Below are positions 9,539 to 18,110 of a stretch of DNA of 64,000 nucleotides, one piece after another; positions within the stretch are counted from its first letter, which is position 1; each line of letters begins with the position of its first letter. A model generated the notes under the pieces. That model had not been told where the DNA came from, did not search any database, and saw nothing but the letters and a program-made list of their open reading frames with translations. Made by a program: the position numbers and the translations under genes. The stretch is from Arcobacter sp. (GTDB lineage: Bacteria; Campylobacterota; Campylobacteria; Campylobacterales; Arcobacteraceae). The DNA is taken from positions 27,281 to 91,280 of the forward strand of contig NYWO01000108.1 in the NCBI GenBank assembly GCA_002685075.1, in the 5' to 3' direction.

Positions 9539-10130
9539 ATAAGTACTCCGTAATTCTATTTTGAAGAGATTCTACACCTTTTTTCTTTAAATTAGAGATG
9601 AATATTCCATCAGGGTTTGCTCTTTTTAATTTTTGTAAGTCATTTTGTTTCAATTTATCTATTTTTGTGAAAGCATTGATAATAATTTGATCACCTCTTT
9701 TATTGGCCTTTAGAAATTCATCAACATTTTTATCAATAGGTAAATCAGGATGTCTTGAATCAATTAAATGTACAAAAATCTGCAAACATTGTCTTTGTTC
9801 TAAATATCCTGTTAAATTAGAATTCCAATCTTTTTTTAAACTTTTAGAAACCTTTGCATAACCAAATCCAGGTAAATCTACAAATCTTGCATAAAGAAAA
9901 GGAACTTCTTCTTTATCTGTTTTAAACTTAATATTAAAATAGTTAATAAGTTGAGTTTTTCCAGGTGTTGATGAAGATTTTGCTAAACCTTTTCTATGTG
10001 TTAATGTATTTAATAAAGATGATTTTCCTACATTTGATCTACCTAAAAAAGCCACTTCTGCTTTATCAGGACTTGGTGAATCTTGAATACTTTGTGCTGA
10101 TTCCATAAAGTTTGCTTCAACTATTCTCAT
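9528..10130 (-). CDS. engB: Ribosome-biogenesis GTPase EngB/YihA/YsxC
   Basis: A 200-residue TrmE-Era-type GTPase that helps assemble the large ribosomal subunit. The G motifs are in order: G1 GRSNVGKSS (about residues 31-39), G2 threonine region SSTPGKT, G3 DLPGFGYAKV, G4 TKIDKLK and G5 ISNLKKKG. Length and motifs match EngB throughout. It follows lptA by 12 bases and overlaps the acetyltransferase gene, consistent with one transcript. Confidence 0.95.
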   Translation of the reverse strand: MRIVEANFMESAQSIQDSPSPDKAEVAFLGRSNVGKSSLLNTLTHRKGLAKSSSTPGKTQLINYFNIKFKTDKEEVPFLYARFVDLPGFGYAKVSKSLKKDWNSNLTGYLEQRQCLQIFVHLIDSRHPDLPIDKNVDEFLKANKRGDQIIINAFTKIDKLKQNDLQKLKRANPDGIFISNLKKKGVESLQNRITEYLFGS

Positions 10131-10142
10131 TTAATATTTTCC

Positions 10143-10628
10143 TTACTTTTGCGAGCCACGCTCAATATTTATGATAAATCTTACAGGCTTATTATCACTA
10201 CCACTTACTTTTGCTTCACCAGTTAATTGATTTACATAAATTTTTTCACCATAAATTTTTTTATCATCATTCTTTTCTTCTAAAAATCCATTTCCAAGAA
10301 CTGTGTATTCTTGTTTTAAAGGAGAATAAATAATTTTATTACCCTTTCCAACATAATGTTTTAGATCTGTAATAATTTCAAAATCTACATTTCCCGTTGC
10401 TATATATTTTGAAGGAATTTTTCCTGTACTTCCTTTTTTAGTTACAAAATATATATCAACTTTTTGTGCATTTAGTTTATCTTTTCCCATTTGTATTTTT
10501 ACATTTCCAGTGAAAGTTGAAATACCTTTTTTATCATTTGCTTCAAAATTCTGCGCATCTATAACTAATTGCTGAGTTTGAGCTAATAATAGTGTAGAAC
10601 ACACTAATAAACCTGCTAAAAATTTCAT
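10143..10628 (-). CDS. lptA: LPS transport periplasmic protein LptA (OstA-like)
   Basis: A 161-residue periplasmic bridge protein carrying LPS from the inner to the outer membrane. The signal peptide is MKFLAGLLVCSTLLLAQ. An OstA/LptA beta-jellyroll follows, starting VIDAQNFEANDKKGISTFTGNVKIQMG and repeating the YVGKGNKIIYSPLKQEYTVLGN pattern. It lies directly downstream of lptC and kdsC, the usual LPS-export/Kdo grouping. No lptB is visible here. Confidence 0.88.
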   Translation of the reverse strand: MKFLAGLLVCSTLLLAQTQQLVIDAQNFEANDKKGISTFTGNVKIQMGKDKLNAQKVDIYFVTKKGSTGKIPSKYIATGNVDFEIITDLKHYVGKGNKIIYSPLKQEYTVLGNGFLEEKNDDKKIYGEKIYVNQLTGEAKVSGSDNKPVRFIINIERGSQK

Positions 10629-10637
10629 TGCTTACCT

Positions 10638-11171
10638 TTATTTTTTATTTTTAACTTCTATTTCAAAATGAACATCTTTAGATCTCATATAATTTTTTGT
10701 TCCATCTAAATATAAGTTTGTTCCTTTAACTGTATTCTTATAATAATAACCATTATAAGGCACATTATTTGTTGCTAATTTTGTTTTTATATTATAATCT
10801 AATGCATCTGTATTTAAATTTATAAAGTCATCTCTATTATATTTTACATCTCTTTGTAAAGTTAAATCATCGCCTTTTTTTATAATAACTTGTGCTTCTA
10901 AAGTTTCAATTTTAAAATCTTTTTTATCTAAGTTATTTCTTAAAAGAATATTTGCATCATACATTTCATCTCTAGTTTTATATTTAATAGCATGACTACC
11001 TTGAACTATTCTTGATACATTTTTATCTGTAATTGTGTACATTAATGGCTTTTCAAAAACTACTAAAGGAATATCTTTAATATCATTATTCTTTGCTCTA
11101 TTTTCAACAGGAATAAAATATGATCCAACTGCTAAGAGTAATAATGAATAATTAAAAAGTTTTATATCCAT
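10638..11171 (-). CDS. lptC: LPS export protein LptC
   Basis: 177 residues with one N-terminal membrane anchor (about residues 5-20) and a periplasmic jellyroll. LptC takes LPS from the LptBFG transporter and hands it to LptA. Sequence identity within this family is low. The call rests on length, the single anchor, the repeated beta pattern (LTLQRDVKYNRDDFINLNTD, then LATNNVPYNG, then YYYKNTVKGTNLYLDGT) and the position between kdsC and lptA. The start overlaps the kdsC stop by 10 bases. Confidence 0.82.
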   Translation of the reverse strand: MDIKLFNYSLLLLAVGSYFIPVENRAKNNDIKDIPLVVFEKPLMYTITDKNVSRIVQGSHAIKYKTRDEMYDANILLRNNLDKKDFKIETLEAQVIIKKGDDLTLQRDVKYNRDDFINLNTDALDYNIKTKLATNNVPYNGYYYKNTVKGTNLYLDGTKNYMRSKDVHFEIEVKNKK

Positions 11172-11659
11172 GCGTTTAAAAAGTCCTCTTCAAGTCCATC
11201 TTCTTTACAAATATGTTCAATCATTTCTCGAACAGCTCCACTTCCACCTTGATTTTTACAAACTACATGTACAAAATCTTTTAAATATTCTGTTCCATTT
11301 AAAGGTGTGAAAGAAAGTCCTGCTTTTTTAAGCATTCTATAGTCATTTAAATCATCACCAATAGCTGCAACTTGATTCCATGCCAATCCTTCATCATCAA
11401 GTATTTTCTGTAGTACTTCATCTTTATTATGAATTCCTTGATGTAAGTGCTCAATTTTTAAATCTTTTGCACGTCTTTCAACAATTAAAGAGTTTCTTCC
11501 TGTAATAATTGCAGCTTTTTTCCCAAGTTTTTTTGTCCAAGTAGCAATTGCTAAACCATCAGCAACATCAAAAGACTTTAACTCATCTCCAGAATTAGTA
11601 TATGTAATTTGACCATTTGTTAATGTACCATCAACATCTAATACAATAAGTTCAATCAT
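11162..11659 (-). CDS. kdsC: 3-deoxy-D-manno-octulosonate 8-phosphate phosphatase KdsC
   Basis: A 165-residue C0-type HAD phosphatase that makes free Kdo for lipid A core synthesis. HAD motif I is VLDVDGTLTNG (nucleophile Asp near residue 8), motif II ITGRN, motif III region HNKDEVLQKIL and motif IV AAIGDDLNDYRML. The small C0 size (no cap) with tetramer-type loop DELKSFDVADGLAI is typical of KdsC. The start overlaps the hisB stop by 4 bases. Confidence 0.92.
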   Translation of the reverse strand: MIELIVLDVDGTLTNGQITYTNSGDELKSFDVADGLAIATWTKKLGKKAAIITGRNSLIVERRAKDLKIEHLHQGIHNKDEVLQKILDDEGLAWNQVAAIGDDLNDYRMLKKAGLSFTPLNGTEYLKDFVHVVCKNQGGSGAVREMIEHICKEDGLEEDFLNAWI

Positions 11660-12228
11660 AGAACACCTTTTGTACTAGGAATTCCTAATCTTTCATTTTT
11701 AACAAGTGCACGTCTTAAAGCAACAGCAAAAGCTTTAAAAGAAGCTTCCAAAATATGGTGTTTATTTCTTCCTCTATCTTGAATGATATGTAAAGTTATT
11801 CCAGCATTTCCACTTACTGCATGAAAAAATTCTTCAGCTAATTCAACATCAAAATCCCCTACTTTTCCTGAAATATTTACTTCATAAACTAAATAAGGTC
11901 TATTTGATAAGTCTAAGGCACAAGTTGTTGCTGCTTCATCCATTACAACAGTTGCATTACCATATCTCTCAACTGCTTCTATAGGAAAAATCTCTTGCTT
12001 TAAAGCTTTTCCTAATACAATTCCACAATCTTCAACTGTATGGTGCGCATCAATATGTAAATCTCCATCACAAGACAATTCTAAATCGATTCCACTATGT
12101 TTTGAAAGTGCTTCTAACATATGGTCAAAAAAACCAACACCTGTATTAATATTTGATTTACCACTACCGTTAATATCTAATTTACATTTAATATCTGTTT
12201 CTTTTGTTTTTCTATTTTGTTCTACCAT
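11656..12228 (-). CDS. hisB: Imidazoleglycerol-phosphate dehydratase
   Basis: 190 residues, monofunctional (no N-terminal histidinol-phosphatase as in enterobacteria). Catalyses the sixth step of histidine synthesis, using two manganese ions. The repeated metal-binding motifs are visible: FFDHMLEALSKHSG, DAHHTVEDCGI, EEFFHAVSGNAGITLHI and GRNKHHILEASFKA. It is isolated from other his genes except hisS 8 kb away, and embedded in the cell-envelope run between rlpA and kdsC. Confidence 0.96.
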   Translation of the reverse strand: MVEQNRKTKETDIKCKLDINGSGKSNINTGVGFFDHMLEALSKHSGIDLELSCDGDLHIDAHHTVEDCGIVLGKALKQEIFPIEAVERYGNATVVMDEAATTCALDLSNRPYLVYEVNISGKVGDFDVELAEEFFHAVSGNAGITLHIIQDRGRNKHHILEASFKAFAVALRRALVKNERLGIPSTKGVL

Positions 12229-12236
12229 TTTAAACC

Positions 12237-13121
12237 CTATTTTCTTATTATAATAGCACGACTTAAACCATTTGTATCTTTAAATATTTGTGCTTGATTT
12301 TCTGAACTAAAACCTCTTATTAGTACTTTATGTAAAAATCTATCATTAGAAACAACTTTTACTATATCAACTCTATTTTGATTATTAGTTATTGCTTCAT
12401 ATTTTCTTTTTGTTATCATTGCACCTTCTAGTTTACTAAAAGCACCAACTTGTAAATTATAATTATCATGAATTACAGTTTTTTCTTCTATTACCATAGG
12501 AGTAACTGGCTCTAATTTAGTTACCTTTTGAGATACTACTGGCTTTTGATATGCATGTTTTATAGGTGCATTATAATTTTGTATTTCCCCATTATATCCT
12601 AAAACAGTTACTTTTACCCTTGCAGTTCCATCTTTTACCATATCAATTTTATGGGCTGCTGTATTAGATAAATCAATAATTCTTCCATCAACAAAAGGAC
12701 CTCTATCATTAACTCTAACAACTACGCTCTTACCATTTTCAAGATTATCAACTCTTACTACTGTATTCATTGGCAAAGTCTTATGAGCAGCCGTTAAGTC
12801 ATACATATTGTATGTTTCACCATTTGAAGTCTTTTTAGCATGAAAATTTGGTCCATACCATGAAGCAATTCCTCTAAACTCATCATTTATATTTGGAATA
12901 AAAGGATAATATTTTTCACCAAAAACAGTGTAAGGACGTAAGGTAGCTCTATGCATTGCTTTTGAATTTCTAATATTACTATTTGATGTATCTTTATATA
13001 TTTTATTTATTTCAGATTTGTTTACTACATGTTTTTTAGAAGAACATCCTGTTATTAAAAGCGCTCCTGCTAATAAACTAGTAGTTATTCCATATTTAAA
13101 AATTTTATTAATATATTGCAA
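12237..13121 (-). CDS. rlpA: RlpA-family septal-ring lytic transglycosylase lipoprotein
   Basis: A 294-residue lipoprotein. The N-terminal membrane segment ends in the lipobox LITGC, then a linker. The double-psi beta-barrel follows (GIASWYGPNFHAKKTSNGE, NDRGPFVDGRIIDLSNTAA), then a C-terminal SPOR domain (YNLQVGAFSKLEGA). RlpA enzymes cleave glycan strands lacking stem peptides, and SPOR domains bind such strands at division sites. The start is taken as TTG 13121, because GGAG lies 6 bases upstream; the TTG at 13133 overlaps that site. It overlaps the end of mltD, another transglycosylase. Confidence 0.9.
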   Translation of the reverse strand: MQYINKIFKYGITTSLLAGALLITGCSSKKHVVNKSEINKIYKDTSNSNIRNSKAMHRATLRPYTVFGEKYYPFIPNINDEFRGIASWYGPNFHAKKTSNGETYNMYDLTAAHKTLPMNTVVRVDNLENGKSVVVRVNDRGPFVDGRIIDLSNTAAHKIDMVKDGTARVKVTVLGYNGEIQNYNAPIKHAYQKPVVSQKVTKLEPVTPMVIEEKTVIHDNYNLQVGAFSKLEGAMITKRKYEAITNNQNRVDIVKVVSNDRFLHKVLIRGFSSENQAQIFKDTNGLSRAIIIRK

Positions 13122-14490
13122 TTTTATCTCCAACTTTTATTTTATTCGATTTCAAGTTATTATCTCTTTTTATTTTTTTAATATTAAGTTTAAATTTATG
13201 TGCAATTCTACTTAAAGAATCACCTTTTTTAACTTTATATATTGTTTTATTTGAACTCTTTCTTGTTGTTTTATTTACTTTATACTTATCAATAGGAATA
13301 ACAAGTTTTTGCTTTAATAACAATCTATTAGATTTTAAATCATTAAACTTTTTAATTAAACTATATTTTACTTTAAACTTATAAGCAATACGTAATAAAG
13401 TATCACCTTTTTTAACTCTATAAATTACAAAAGAGTCATTTTTAATTCTATTTTTATTTTTATTATAAATACCTAATTTTGAATAAGGAATATTTACGTC
13501 ATAACGTTTTACATCAAAAGGTACAATTTTTTGTTTTATATGTATATTCATTTTAGCTAATGTATTATATTTCATATTTAATACTTTAGAAATACTTCTT
13601 AAATGCAAGCCACCTTTTACTTTAACAGTTGTAATTGTAGCATTTATATCTCTATCAAAAATATAACCTTTTTTAAGAAAATTTCTATTAGCAATCATTG
13701 CTAAAACTACAATTTTTCTTAAATAACTTCTACTTTCTCTTGGTAAATATTGTCTATCTAATTTTTCTTGTATTTTTAAAAGATCTCTAGCTGTAATTGG
13801 AATATTCCATTGTTTTATATCTTTGTATATTCTATTAAGTTTATAAAAATCTTTTCTTGTTCTTAAATACTCTTTGATTATATTTCTATATTCTGTGATT
13901 TTTTTAGAGTCTTTTTTATTAGGATAAAGTTGTACATATTTATCTATACTAGCTCTTGTAATTGCTTCAATTATTCTACCTTCACCACAATTATAAGCTA
14001 ATATTGATAAATACCATTTATTAAATCTTTTATGGTGTGATTTTAAATACTTAGAAGCTGCATGCGTTGATTTTATAAAATCTAATCTTTCATCAACATA
14101 TTCATCATTTCTTAACTTATAAACTTTTGCGGTCGCTGGCATAAACTGCCATAATCCAAGAGCATTTGTAGAAGATTTAGCATCTATTTTGAAATTTGAT
14201 TCAGCCATAGATAAAAATAAAAAGCTTGAAGGTAAGCCTTCTTGATTTAAAACTTCTTTTATTTTTGAAATATAAATAGAAGATTGTCTTAAATTTCTTT
14301 TATATACATGTATATGATTTTTGTCTGATAATTTATTATATAGATCTTGAAGATGTTTATCATGAACAAAAGATTTTTCGATATCCAAGTCTTTTAAGAC
14401 TTGAAGATCTTTTTTAGTGAAATTTACTGCACTTAAATTAGTATAAAGAGAGGTGAAAATTAAAAATACAACTAATAATATCTTATTCAT
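13108..14490 (-). CDS. mltD: MltD-like membrane-bound lytic transglycosylase with two LysM domains
   Basis: About 460 residues, periplasmic. The signal peptide is MNKILLVVFLIFTSLYTNLSA. The SLT domain (about 95-230) has catalytic Glu in LSMAESNFKID and ALGLWQFMPATA, and the AYNCGEGRI motif. Two LysM repeats bind peptidoglycan: YRVKKGDTLLRIAYKFKV near residue 355 and YKVKKGDSLSRIAHKFKL near 418. ATG 14490 is chosen because GGGA lies upstream; a GTG at 14502 would precede that site. The stop codon lies inside rlpA, so both wall enzymes are co-translated. Confidence 0.9.
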   Translation of the reverse strand: MNKILLVVFLIFTSLYTNLSAVNFTKKDLQVLKDLDIEKSFVHDKHLQDLYNKLSDKNHIHVYKRNLRQSSIYISKIKEVLNQEGLPSSFLFLSMAESNFKIDAKSSTNALGLWQFMPATAKVYKLRNDEYVDERLDFIKSTHAASKYLKSHHKRFNKWYLSILAYNCGEGRIIEAITRASIDKYVQLYPNKKDSKKITEYRNIIKEYLRTRKDFYKLNRIYKDIKQWNIPITARDLLKIQEKLDRQYLPRESRSYLRKIVVLAMIANRNFLKKGYIFDRDINATITTVKVKGGLHLRSISKVLNMKYNTLAKMNIHIKQKIVPFDVKRYDVNIPYSKLGIYNKNKNRIKNDSFVIYRVKKGDTLLRIAYKFKVKYSLIKKFNDLKSNRLLLKQKLVIPIDKYKVNKTTRKSSNKTIYKVKKGDSLSRIAHKFKLNIKKIKRDNNLKSNKIKVGDKIAIY

Positions 14491-14527
14491 GTAATATCCC
14501 ACTTCTTTACATAACTAGATATCCTTT

Positions 14528-15316
14528 TTAAGATAAACTAGAAAACTCTTTAAATAATTTAATAGCATTCGTTGTAGTAAGATTGTCAATTTCTTCTCTA
14601 GACATTTCTAATAATTCAGCCATTTTATCAGCAACAAAAACTGTATAATATGGTTCATTTCTTTTTCCTCTAAAAGGATGAGGAGTAAGATAAGGTCCAT
14701 CTGTTTCTATAATTAATTTATCTTTTGGAATTTTAGATAGAACTTCTACTAATTTTTTTGCATTTTTAAAAGTTAAAACCCCACCTATACCAAAGTAAAA
14801 ATTATGATCAGCAAGTGGCAATAAATGTTCACTTGCATTAAAGCAGTGAAGAACTCCACCAACTTGTTTAGCATCATAATCTATTAATATTTGTCTTGAA
14901 TCATTTGAGGCTTCTCTAACATGAACAATTAAAGGTTTATTTACTTTTTTTGCAAACTCAATCTGAGCAATAAAAACTTCTTTTTGTTTTGCAATATTAG
15001 CTTTTTTTTCTTCATCATCTTCAGGAAGTCTAAAATAATCTAAACCACACTCTCCAACTGCTATACATTTAGGATGGTTTATATATTCTTCTAATACTTT
15101 TTCATCATACATATCTATATCATAAGGATGAATACCAACAGCAAAAAACACTTCATCATATTTTTCTGCAAGTTTTATAGCTTGAGGAAGATCGTTAAAA
15201 TCAGCACCAGGAATTAAAAAACCTTTTACATTATGCTCTATTGCATTCTTAATTACGGTATCAATATCTTCATAATATTGTTTGTTGTCTAAATGACAAT
15301 GAGTATCTATTATTAT
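14528..15316 (-). CDS. tatD: TatD-family metal-dependent hydrolase with no canonical start codon
   Basis: A TatD-type amidohydrolase (DNase/exonuclease family, about 262 residues). It carries IIDTHCHLD (metal ligands His-x-His at the extreme N-terminus), AVGIHPYDID, CIAVGECGLDYFR (Glu ligand), PLIVHVREAS, LHCFNAS and IETDGPYLTPHPFRGKRNEP. The HxH ligands are essential in this family, so translation must begin before 15307. Between the upstream in-frame stop and these residues there is no ATG, GTG or TTG, only ATT and ATA codons. ATA at 15316-15314 would give the expected (M)IIDTHCH. The upstream stop (15315-15313) overlaps it, allowing re-initiation. A GTG at 15151 would delete the active site. 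Confidence 0.8.
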   Translation of the reverse strand: MIIDTHCHLDNKQYYEDIDTVIKNAIEHNVKGFLIPGADFNDLPQAIKLAEKYDEVFFAVGIHPYDIDMYDEKVLEEYINHPKCIAVGECGLDYFRLPEDDEEKKANIAKQKEVFIAQIEFAKKVNKPLIVHVREASNDSRQILIDYDAKQVGGVLHCFNASEHLLPLADHNFYFGIGGVLTFKNAKKLVEVLSKIPKDKLIIETDGPYLTPHPFRGKRNEPYYTVFVADKMAELLEMSREEIDNLTTTNAIKLFKEFSSLS

Positions 15317-15618
15317 GTTAAAAACCTTTTTTTTACTAAATTTAATAATCCATTTACTTCAGATAGATCTGAAGCTTTTATCCAAGCATCAATTCCAAAG
15401 TTTTTAAATGCATCATAATCTTCTTCATCATCAATCATTGCAACTGAAACATACTTTTCTTTACATACTTCAGATTTATTTTCTTCAAATTCAAAAATTG
15501 AATCAATATTTATAATGATGATATCTGCTTTTTCACTTAATCCACTATGAAAATGTTCAACTTTATGTTCATTATCAAACAATGACTCATCAATTTCACA
15601 AAATGTAATTATATTCAT
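15313..15618 (-). CDS. Small acidic protein of unknown function (receiver-like pattern)
   Basis: 101 residues, acidic, no membrane segment or signal peptide. Alternating hydrophobic strands (MNIITFCEI, ADIIIINIDSI, YVSVAMIDD, IDAWIKASD) resemble a small alpha/beta receiver-like or flavodoxin-like fold, but no phosphoacceptor pattern is convincing. I do not recognise the family. It lies between hslU and tatD; its stop TAA overlaps the presumed tatD start, so it probably drives tatD translation. Confidence 0.7.
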   Translation of the reverse strand: MNIITFCEIDESLFDNEHKVEHFHSGLSEKADIIIINIDSIFEFEENKSEVCKEKYVSVAMIDDEEDYDAFKNFGIDAWIKASDLSEVNGLLNLVKKRFLT

Positions 15619-15678
15619 ATAAAAACTCCTAAACTTCTTTAATACTTTATTCTATCTAAAAAATTATTAATTTCAAAA

Positions 15679-17007
15679 TTATAGTATATACCTAGCTGTA
15701 TCTACGTTATCTACAATCTCATCTAGTTTAACTTCAACTAGATTTTTTGTTATAATTACTTTTTCGCCTTTTTTTTCATCAGCTTCAAAAGAAATGTCTT
15801 CAATTACTTTTTCAATAACAGTATGAAGACGTCTAGCACCTATATCTTCTGTCATTTCATTTGCAGTTACTGAATATTTTGCAAAGGCTCTAATAGAACT
15901 ATCATCAAACTCTAACTCAACCTTTTCTACTGCTAATAACGCTTGATACTGTTTTAATAAAGAGTTTTTAGTATTAGTTAATATTTTATATAAAGCTTCT
16001 TCATCTAAAGATTCTAATTCAACTCTTAAAGGAAATCTTCCTTGAAGTTCTGGTAATAAATCGCTAGGTTTTGATACATGAAATGCCCCTGCTGCTATAA
16101 ATAAAATATGGTCAGTTTTAACTTGTCCAAATTTAGTTTGAACACTACTACCTTCAACAATAGGTAATAAATCTCTTTGAACACCTTCTTTACTTGGATC
16201 TTGATTTTGGTTAGTTTTACCAGATGCAATTTTATCAATTTCATCTAAAAATATAATTCCACCATTTTGAGCTCTTTTAACAGCTTCAATTCTAATAGCT
16301 TCTTGATCTAGTAAAGATTCACTAGCTTCATCTCTTAATAAAACCTTTGCATCTTTAATACTTACTTCTTTTTTAATCTTATCTTTATTAAGTCCACCTA
16401 ACATTTTACTAAGGCTTTCTTGCATTGAACTCATATCCATTGGCATATTTGAATCTAAAATCTCTACATGAGCTTTCTTAGAAACTTCAATTTCAATTTT
16501 TTTATCATCCAATGATCCATCAAGAAGCTTTTTTTCCATAACGTTATATGTTTTTATAAATGATTCTTTAGCATTTTGAGTTGCAGTATCAGGTAATGGT
16601 GGTACGAGAATTTCTATAATTTTTTTATAGACTTCATCTTCAATTTTATCTTTGATTTTATCTTCATACTCTTTTGACACAATATTAATTGATTCATATA
16701 CTAAATCTCTAATCATTGATTCGACATCCCGACCTACAAAACCAACTTCTGTATATTTACTAGCTTCCACTTTTACAAAAGGTAAAGACATCATTTTTGC
16801 TAATCTTCTTGCAATTTCAGTTTTACCAATACCAGTACTTCCTATCATAAGAATATTTTTTGGCATAATTTCTTCTTGTAAAACTGGTTCAACTTTCATT
16901 CTTCTATATCTATTTCGTAAAGCTAATGCAATTGTTTTTTTTGCATTGTTTTGTCCAATAATATAATCATCTAAGTATGCAACAATTTGCTTAGGTGTTA
17001 AATCCAT
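15679..17007 (-). CDS. hslU: ATP-dependent protease ATPase subunit HslU (ClpY)
   Basis: A 442-residue AAA+ unfoldase that feeds substrates into the HslV peptidase. It begins TPKQIVAYLDDYIIGQ. Seen: Walker A GSTGIGKTE (about 56-64), the pore GYVG-like segment GFVGRDVES, an intermediate I domain (about 110-230), Walker B GGIIFLDEIDKIA, sensor LQGRFPLRVEL and the C-terminal hydrophobic tail ARYIL that docks into HslV. It starts 6 bases after hslV. Confidence 0.97.
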   Translation of the reverse strand: MDLTPKQIVAYLDDYIIGQNNAKKTIALALRNRYRRMKVEPVLQEEIMPKNILMIGSTGIGKTEIARRLAKMMSLPFVKVEASKYTEVGFVGRDVESMIRDLVYESINIVSKEYEDKIKDKIEDEVYKKIIEILVPPLPDTATQNAKESFIKTYNVMEKKLLDGSLDDKKIEIEVSKKAHVEILDSNMPMDMSSMQESLSKMLGGLNKDKIKKEVSIKDAKVLLRDEASESLLDQEAIRIEAVKRAQNGGIIFLDEIDKIASGKTNQNQDPSKEGVQRDLLPIVEGSSVQTKFGQVKTDHILFIAAGAFHVSKPSDLLPELQGRFPLRVELESLDEEALYKILTNTKNSLLKQYQALLAVEKVELEFDDSSIRAFAKYSVTANEMTEDIGARRLHTVIEKVIEDISFEADEKKGEKVIITKNLVEVKLDEIVDNVDTARYIL

Positions 17008-17013
17008 ACTTTT

Positions 17014-17550
17014 TTAATCCTCTAATTTCAATAATTTAATATTTTGATTTGTATAAATACAAAGTTCACCTGCAATCATAAGTGATTCTTTTACAACTGC
17101 TTCTTCATCTAAATCTGAATGCTTTGCAAGTGCCCTAGCAGCTGAAATTGCAAAATTTCCACCTGAACCAATTGAAGCTATACATCCATCTTCTGGTTCA
17201 ACTACATCACCATTTCCACTTAAAATAAAAATATGGTCTTTATTAAGTACAATCATCATAGCTTCAAGACGTCTTAAAACTTTATCTTTTCTCCACTCTT
17301 TAGAAAATGCAATAACTGCTTTTAATAAATCACCTTTTGTTGATTCTAAATGTGTTTCAAACATATCATAAAGATTAAAAGCATCAGCAGTACTTCCAGC
17401 AAAACCTGAAAGAATTTGATCTTTATATAATTTTCTAATTTTTGTGGCATTACCTTTTAAAACTGTATTACCAAAAGTAACTTGTCCGTCACCACCTATT
17501 ACAGCTTTATTTTTGCCCTTATATGCAAGTATCGTAGTAGCATCAAACAT
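17014..17550 (-). CDS. hslV: ATP-dependent protease peptidase subunit HslV (ClpQ)
   Basis: A 178-residue proteasome-beta-like threonine peptidase. Mature HslV begins with the catalytic Thr; here MFDA precedes TTILAYKG, so a four-residue propeptide would have to be removed, against only Met in E. coli. [10 protein letters not shown] and the GSGG active-site segment ([11 protein letters not shown]) are present. It lies between rplI and hslU with 4- and 6-base gaps. Confidence 0.96.
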   Translation of the reverse strand: MFDATTILAYKGKNKAVIGGDGQVTFGNTVLKGNATKIRKLYKDQILSGFAGSTADAFNLYDMFETHLESTKGDLLKAVIAFSKEWRKDKVLRRLEAMMIVLNKDHIFILSGNGDVVEPEDGCIASIGSGGNFAISAARALAKHSDLDEEAVVKESLMIAGELCIYTNQNIKLLKLED

Positions 17551-17554
17551 TCAA

Positions 17555-18001
17555 TTATTCTCCTATGATTATAACTTCCAGTGATGCATGAACTGCATGA
17601 CCTAATTTACAATCAATAATAAAAGTACCTTCAGCTTTGATTTTTTTATCTAATGATAAATTCTTTTTATCAATTTCAATAGAGAATTGAGTATTTAATT
17701 CTTCTGAAATTTCTTTATTTGTAACAGAACCAATTAAATGTCCATTTGCACCTATTTTGTGTTTAATAGTAAGTTTTGTTGCATTTAATTTTTCTGCTAA
17801 TTCTTTTGCTGCTGCAATTTCTTCTGCTTCTTTTGCATCTTTTCTTTTTTGCTCAGCTTTATATTTTGCTAATACGTCATTTGTTGCATGTAAAGCTAAA
17901 CCTTTTCCGATTAAGAAATTTTTTCCATAACCATCTTTAACTTCTTTAACTTCACCAGCTTTTCCCGTACCTTGTACATCTTTAATTAATAAAACTTTCA
18001 T
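17555..18001 (-). CDS. rplI: 50S ribosomal protein L9
   Basis: 148 residues, the normal L9 length. The N-terminal RNA-binding domain is [31 protein letters not shown], then the long connecting helix rich in Ala, Glu and Lys (about 40-75), then the C-terminal domain ([15 protein letters not shown]). Translation starts at ATG 18001 behind GGAGTAA. It is the first gene of the long leftward run, ahead of hslVU, with a -10 at 18035-18040. Confidence 0.97.
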   Translation of the reverse strand: MKVLLIKDVQGTGKAGEVKEVKDGYGKNFLIGKGLALHATNDVLAKYKAEQKRKDAKEAEEIAAAKELAEKLNATKLTIKHKIGANGHLIGSVTNKEISEELNTQFSIEIDKKNLSLDKKIKAEGTFIIDCKLGHAVHASLEVIIIGE

Positions 18002-18034
18002 ATTTACTCCATATATCTAAATTAGCGGTATTTT

Positions 18035-18040
18035 ACTATA
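18035..18040 (-). promoter_or_regulatory. -10 element for the rplI-hslVU run
   Basis: TATAGT on the minus strand, 34 bases before the rplI ATG; the flanks are AT-rich and no -35 box is evident. Confidence 0.45.
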
Positions 18041-18065
18041 ATTTATATGAAGTAAGTATAAATCA

Positions 18066-18110
18066 TAATACTCTTGGTATTTTAATTAACTTGCAATATC
18101 AAGAGTATTA
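18066..18110. repeat. Perfect 11-bp inverted repeat overlapping the end of the recombinase-like gene
   Basis: TAATACTCTTG at 18066-18076 is the exact inverse of 18100-18110, with 23 bases between. The right arm encodes the last residues of the recombinase-like protein. No T-tract follows on either strand, so it is either a weak terminator or a protein-binding site. Confidence 0.6.

Noticed and set aside
13018-13215. Plus-strand open frame across the mltD/rlpA junction
   Set aside because: It is antisense to two well-supported genes, hydrophobic low-complexity text without a ribosome site.
16652-16966. Plus-strand open frame inside hslU
   Set aside because: Complement of the conserved Walker A and following region of hslU; no family match and no start signal.
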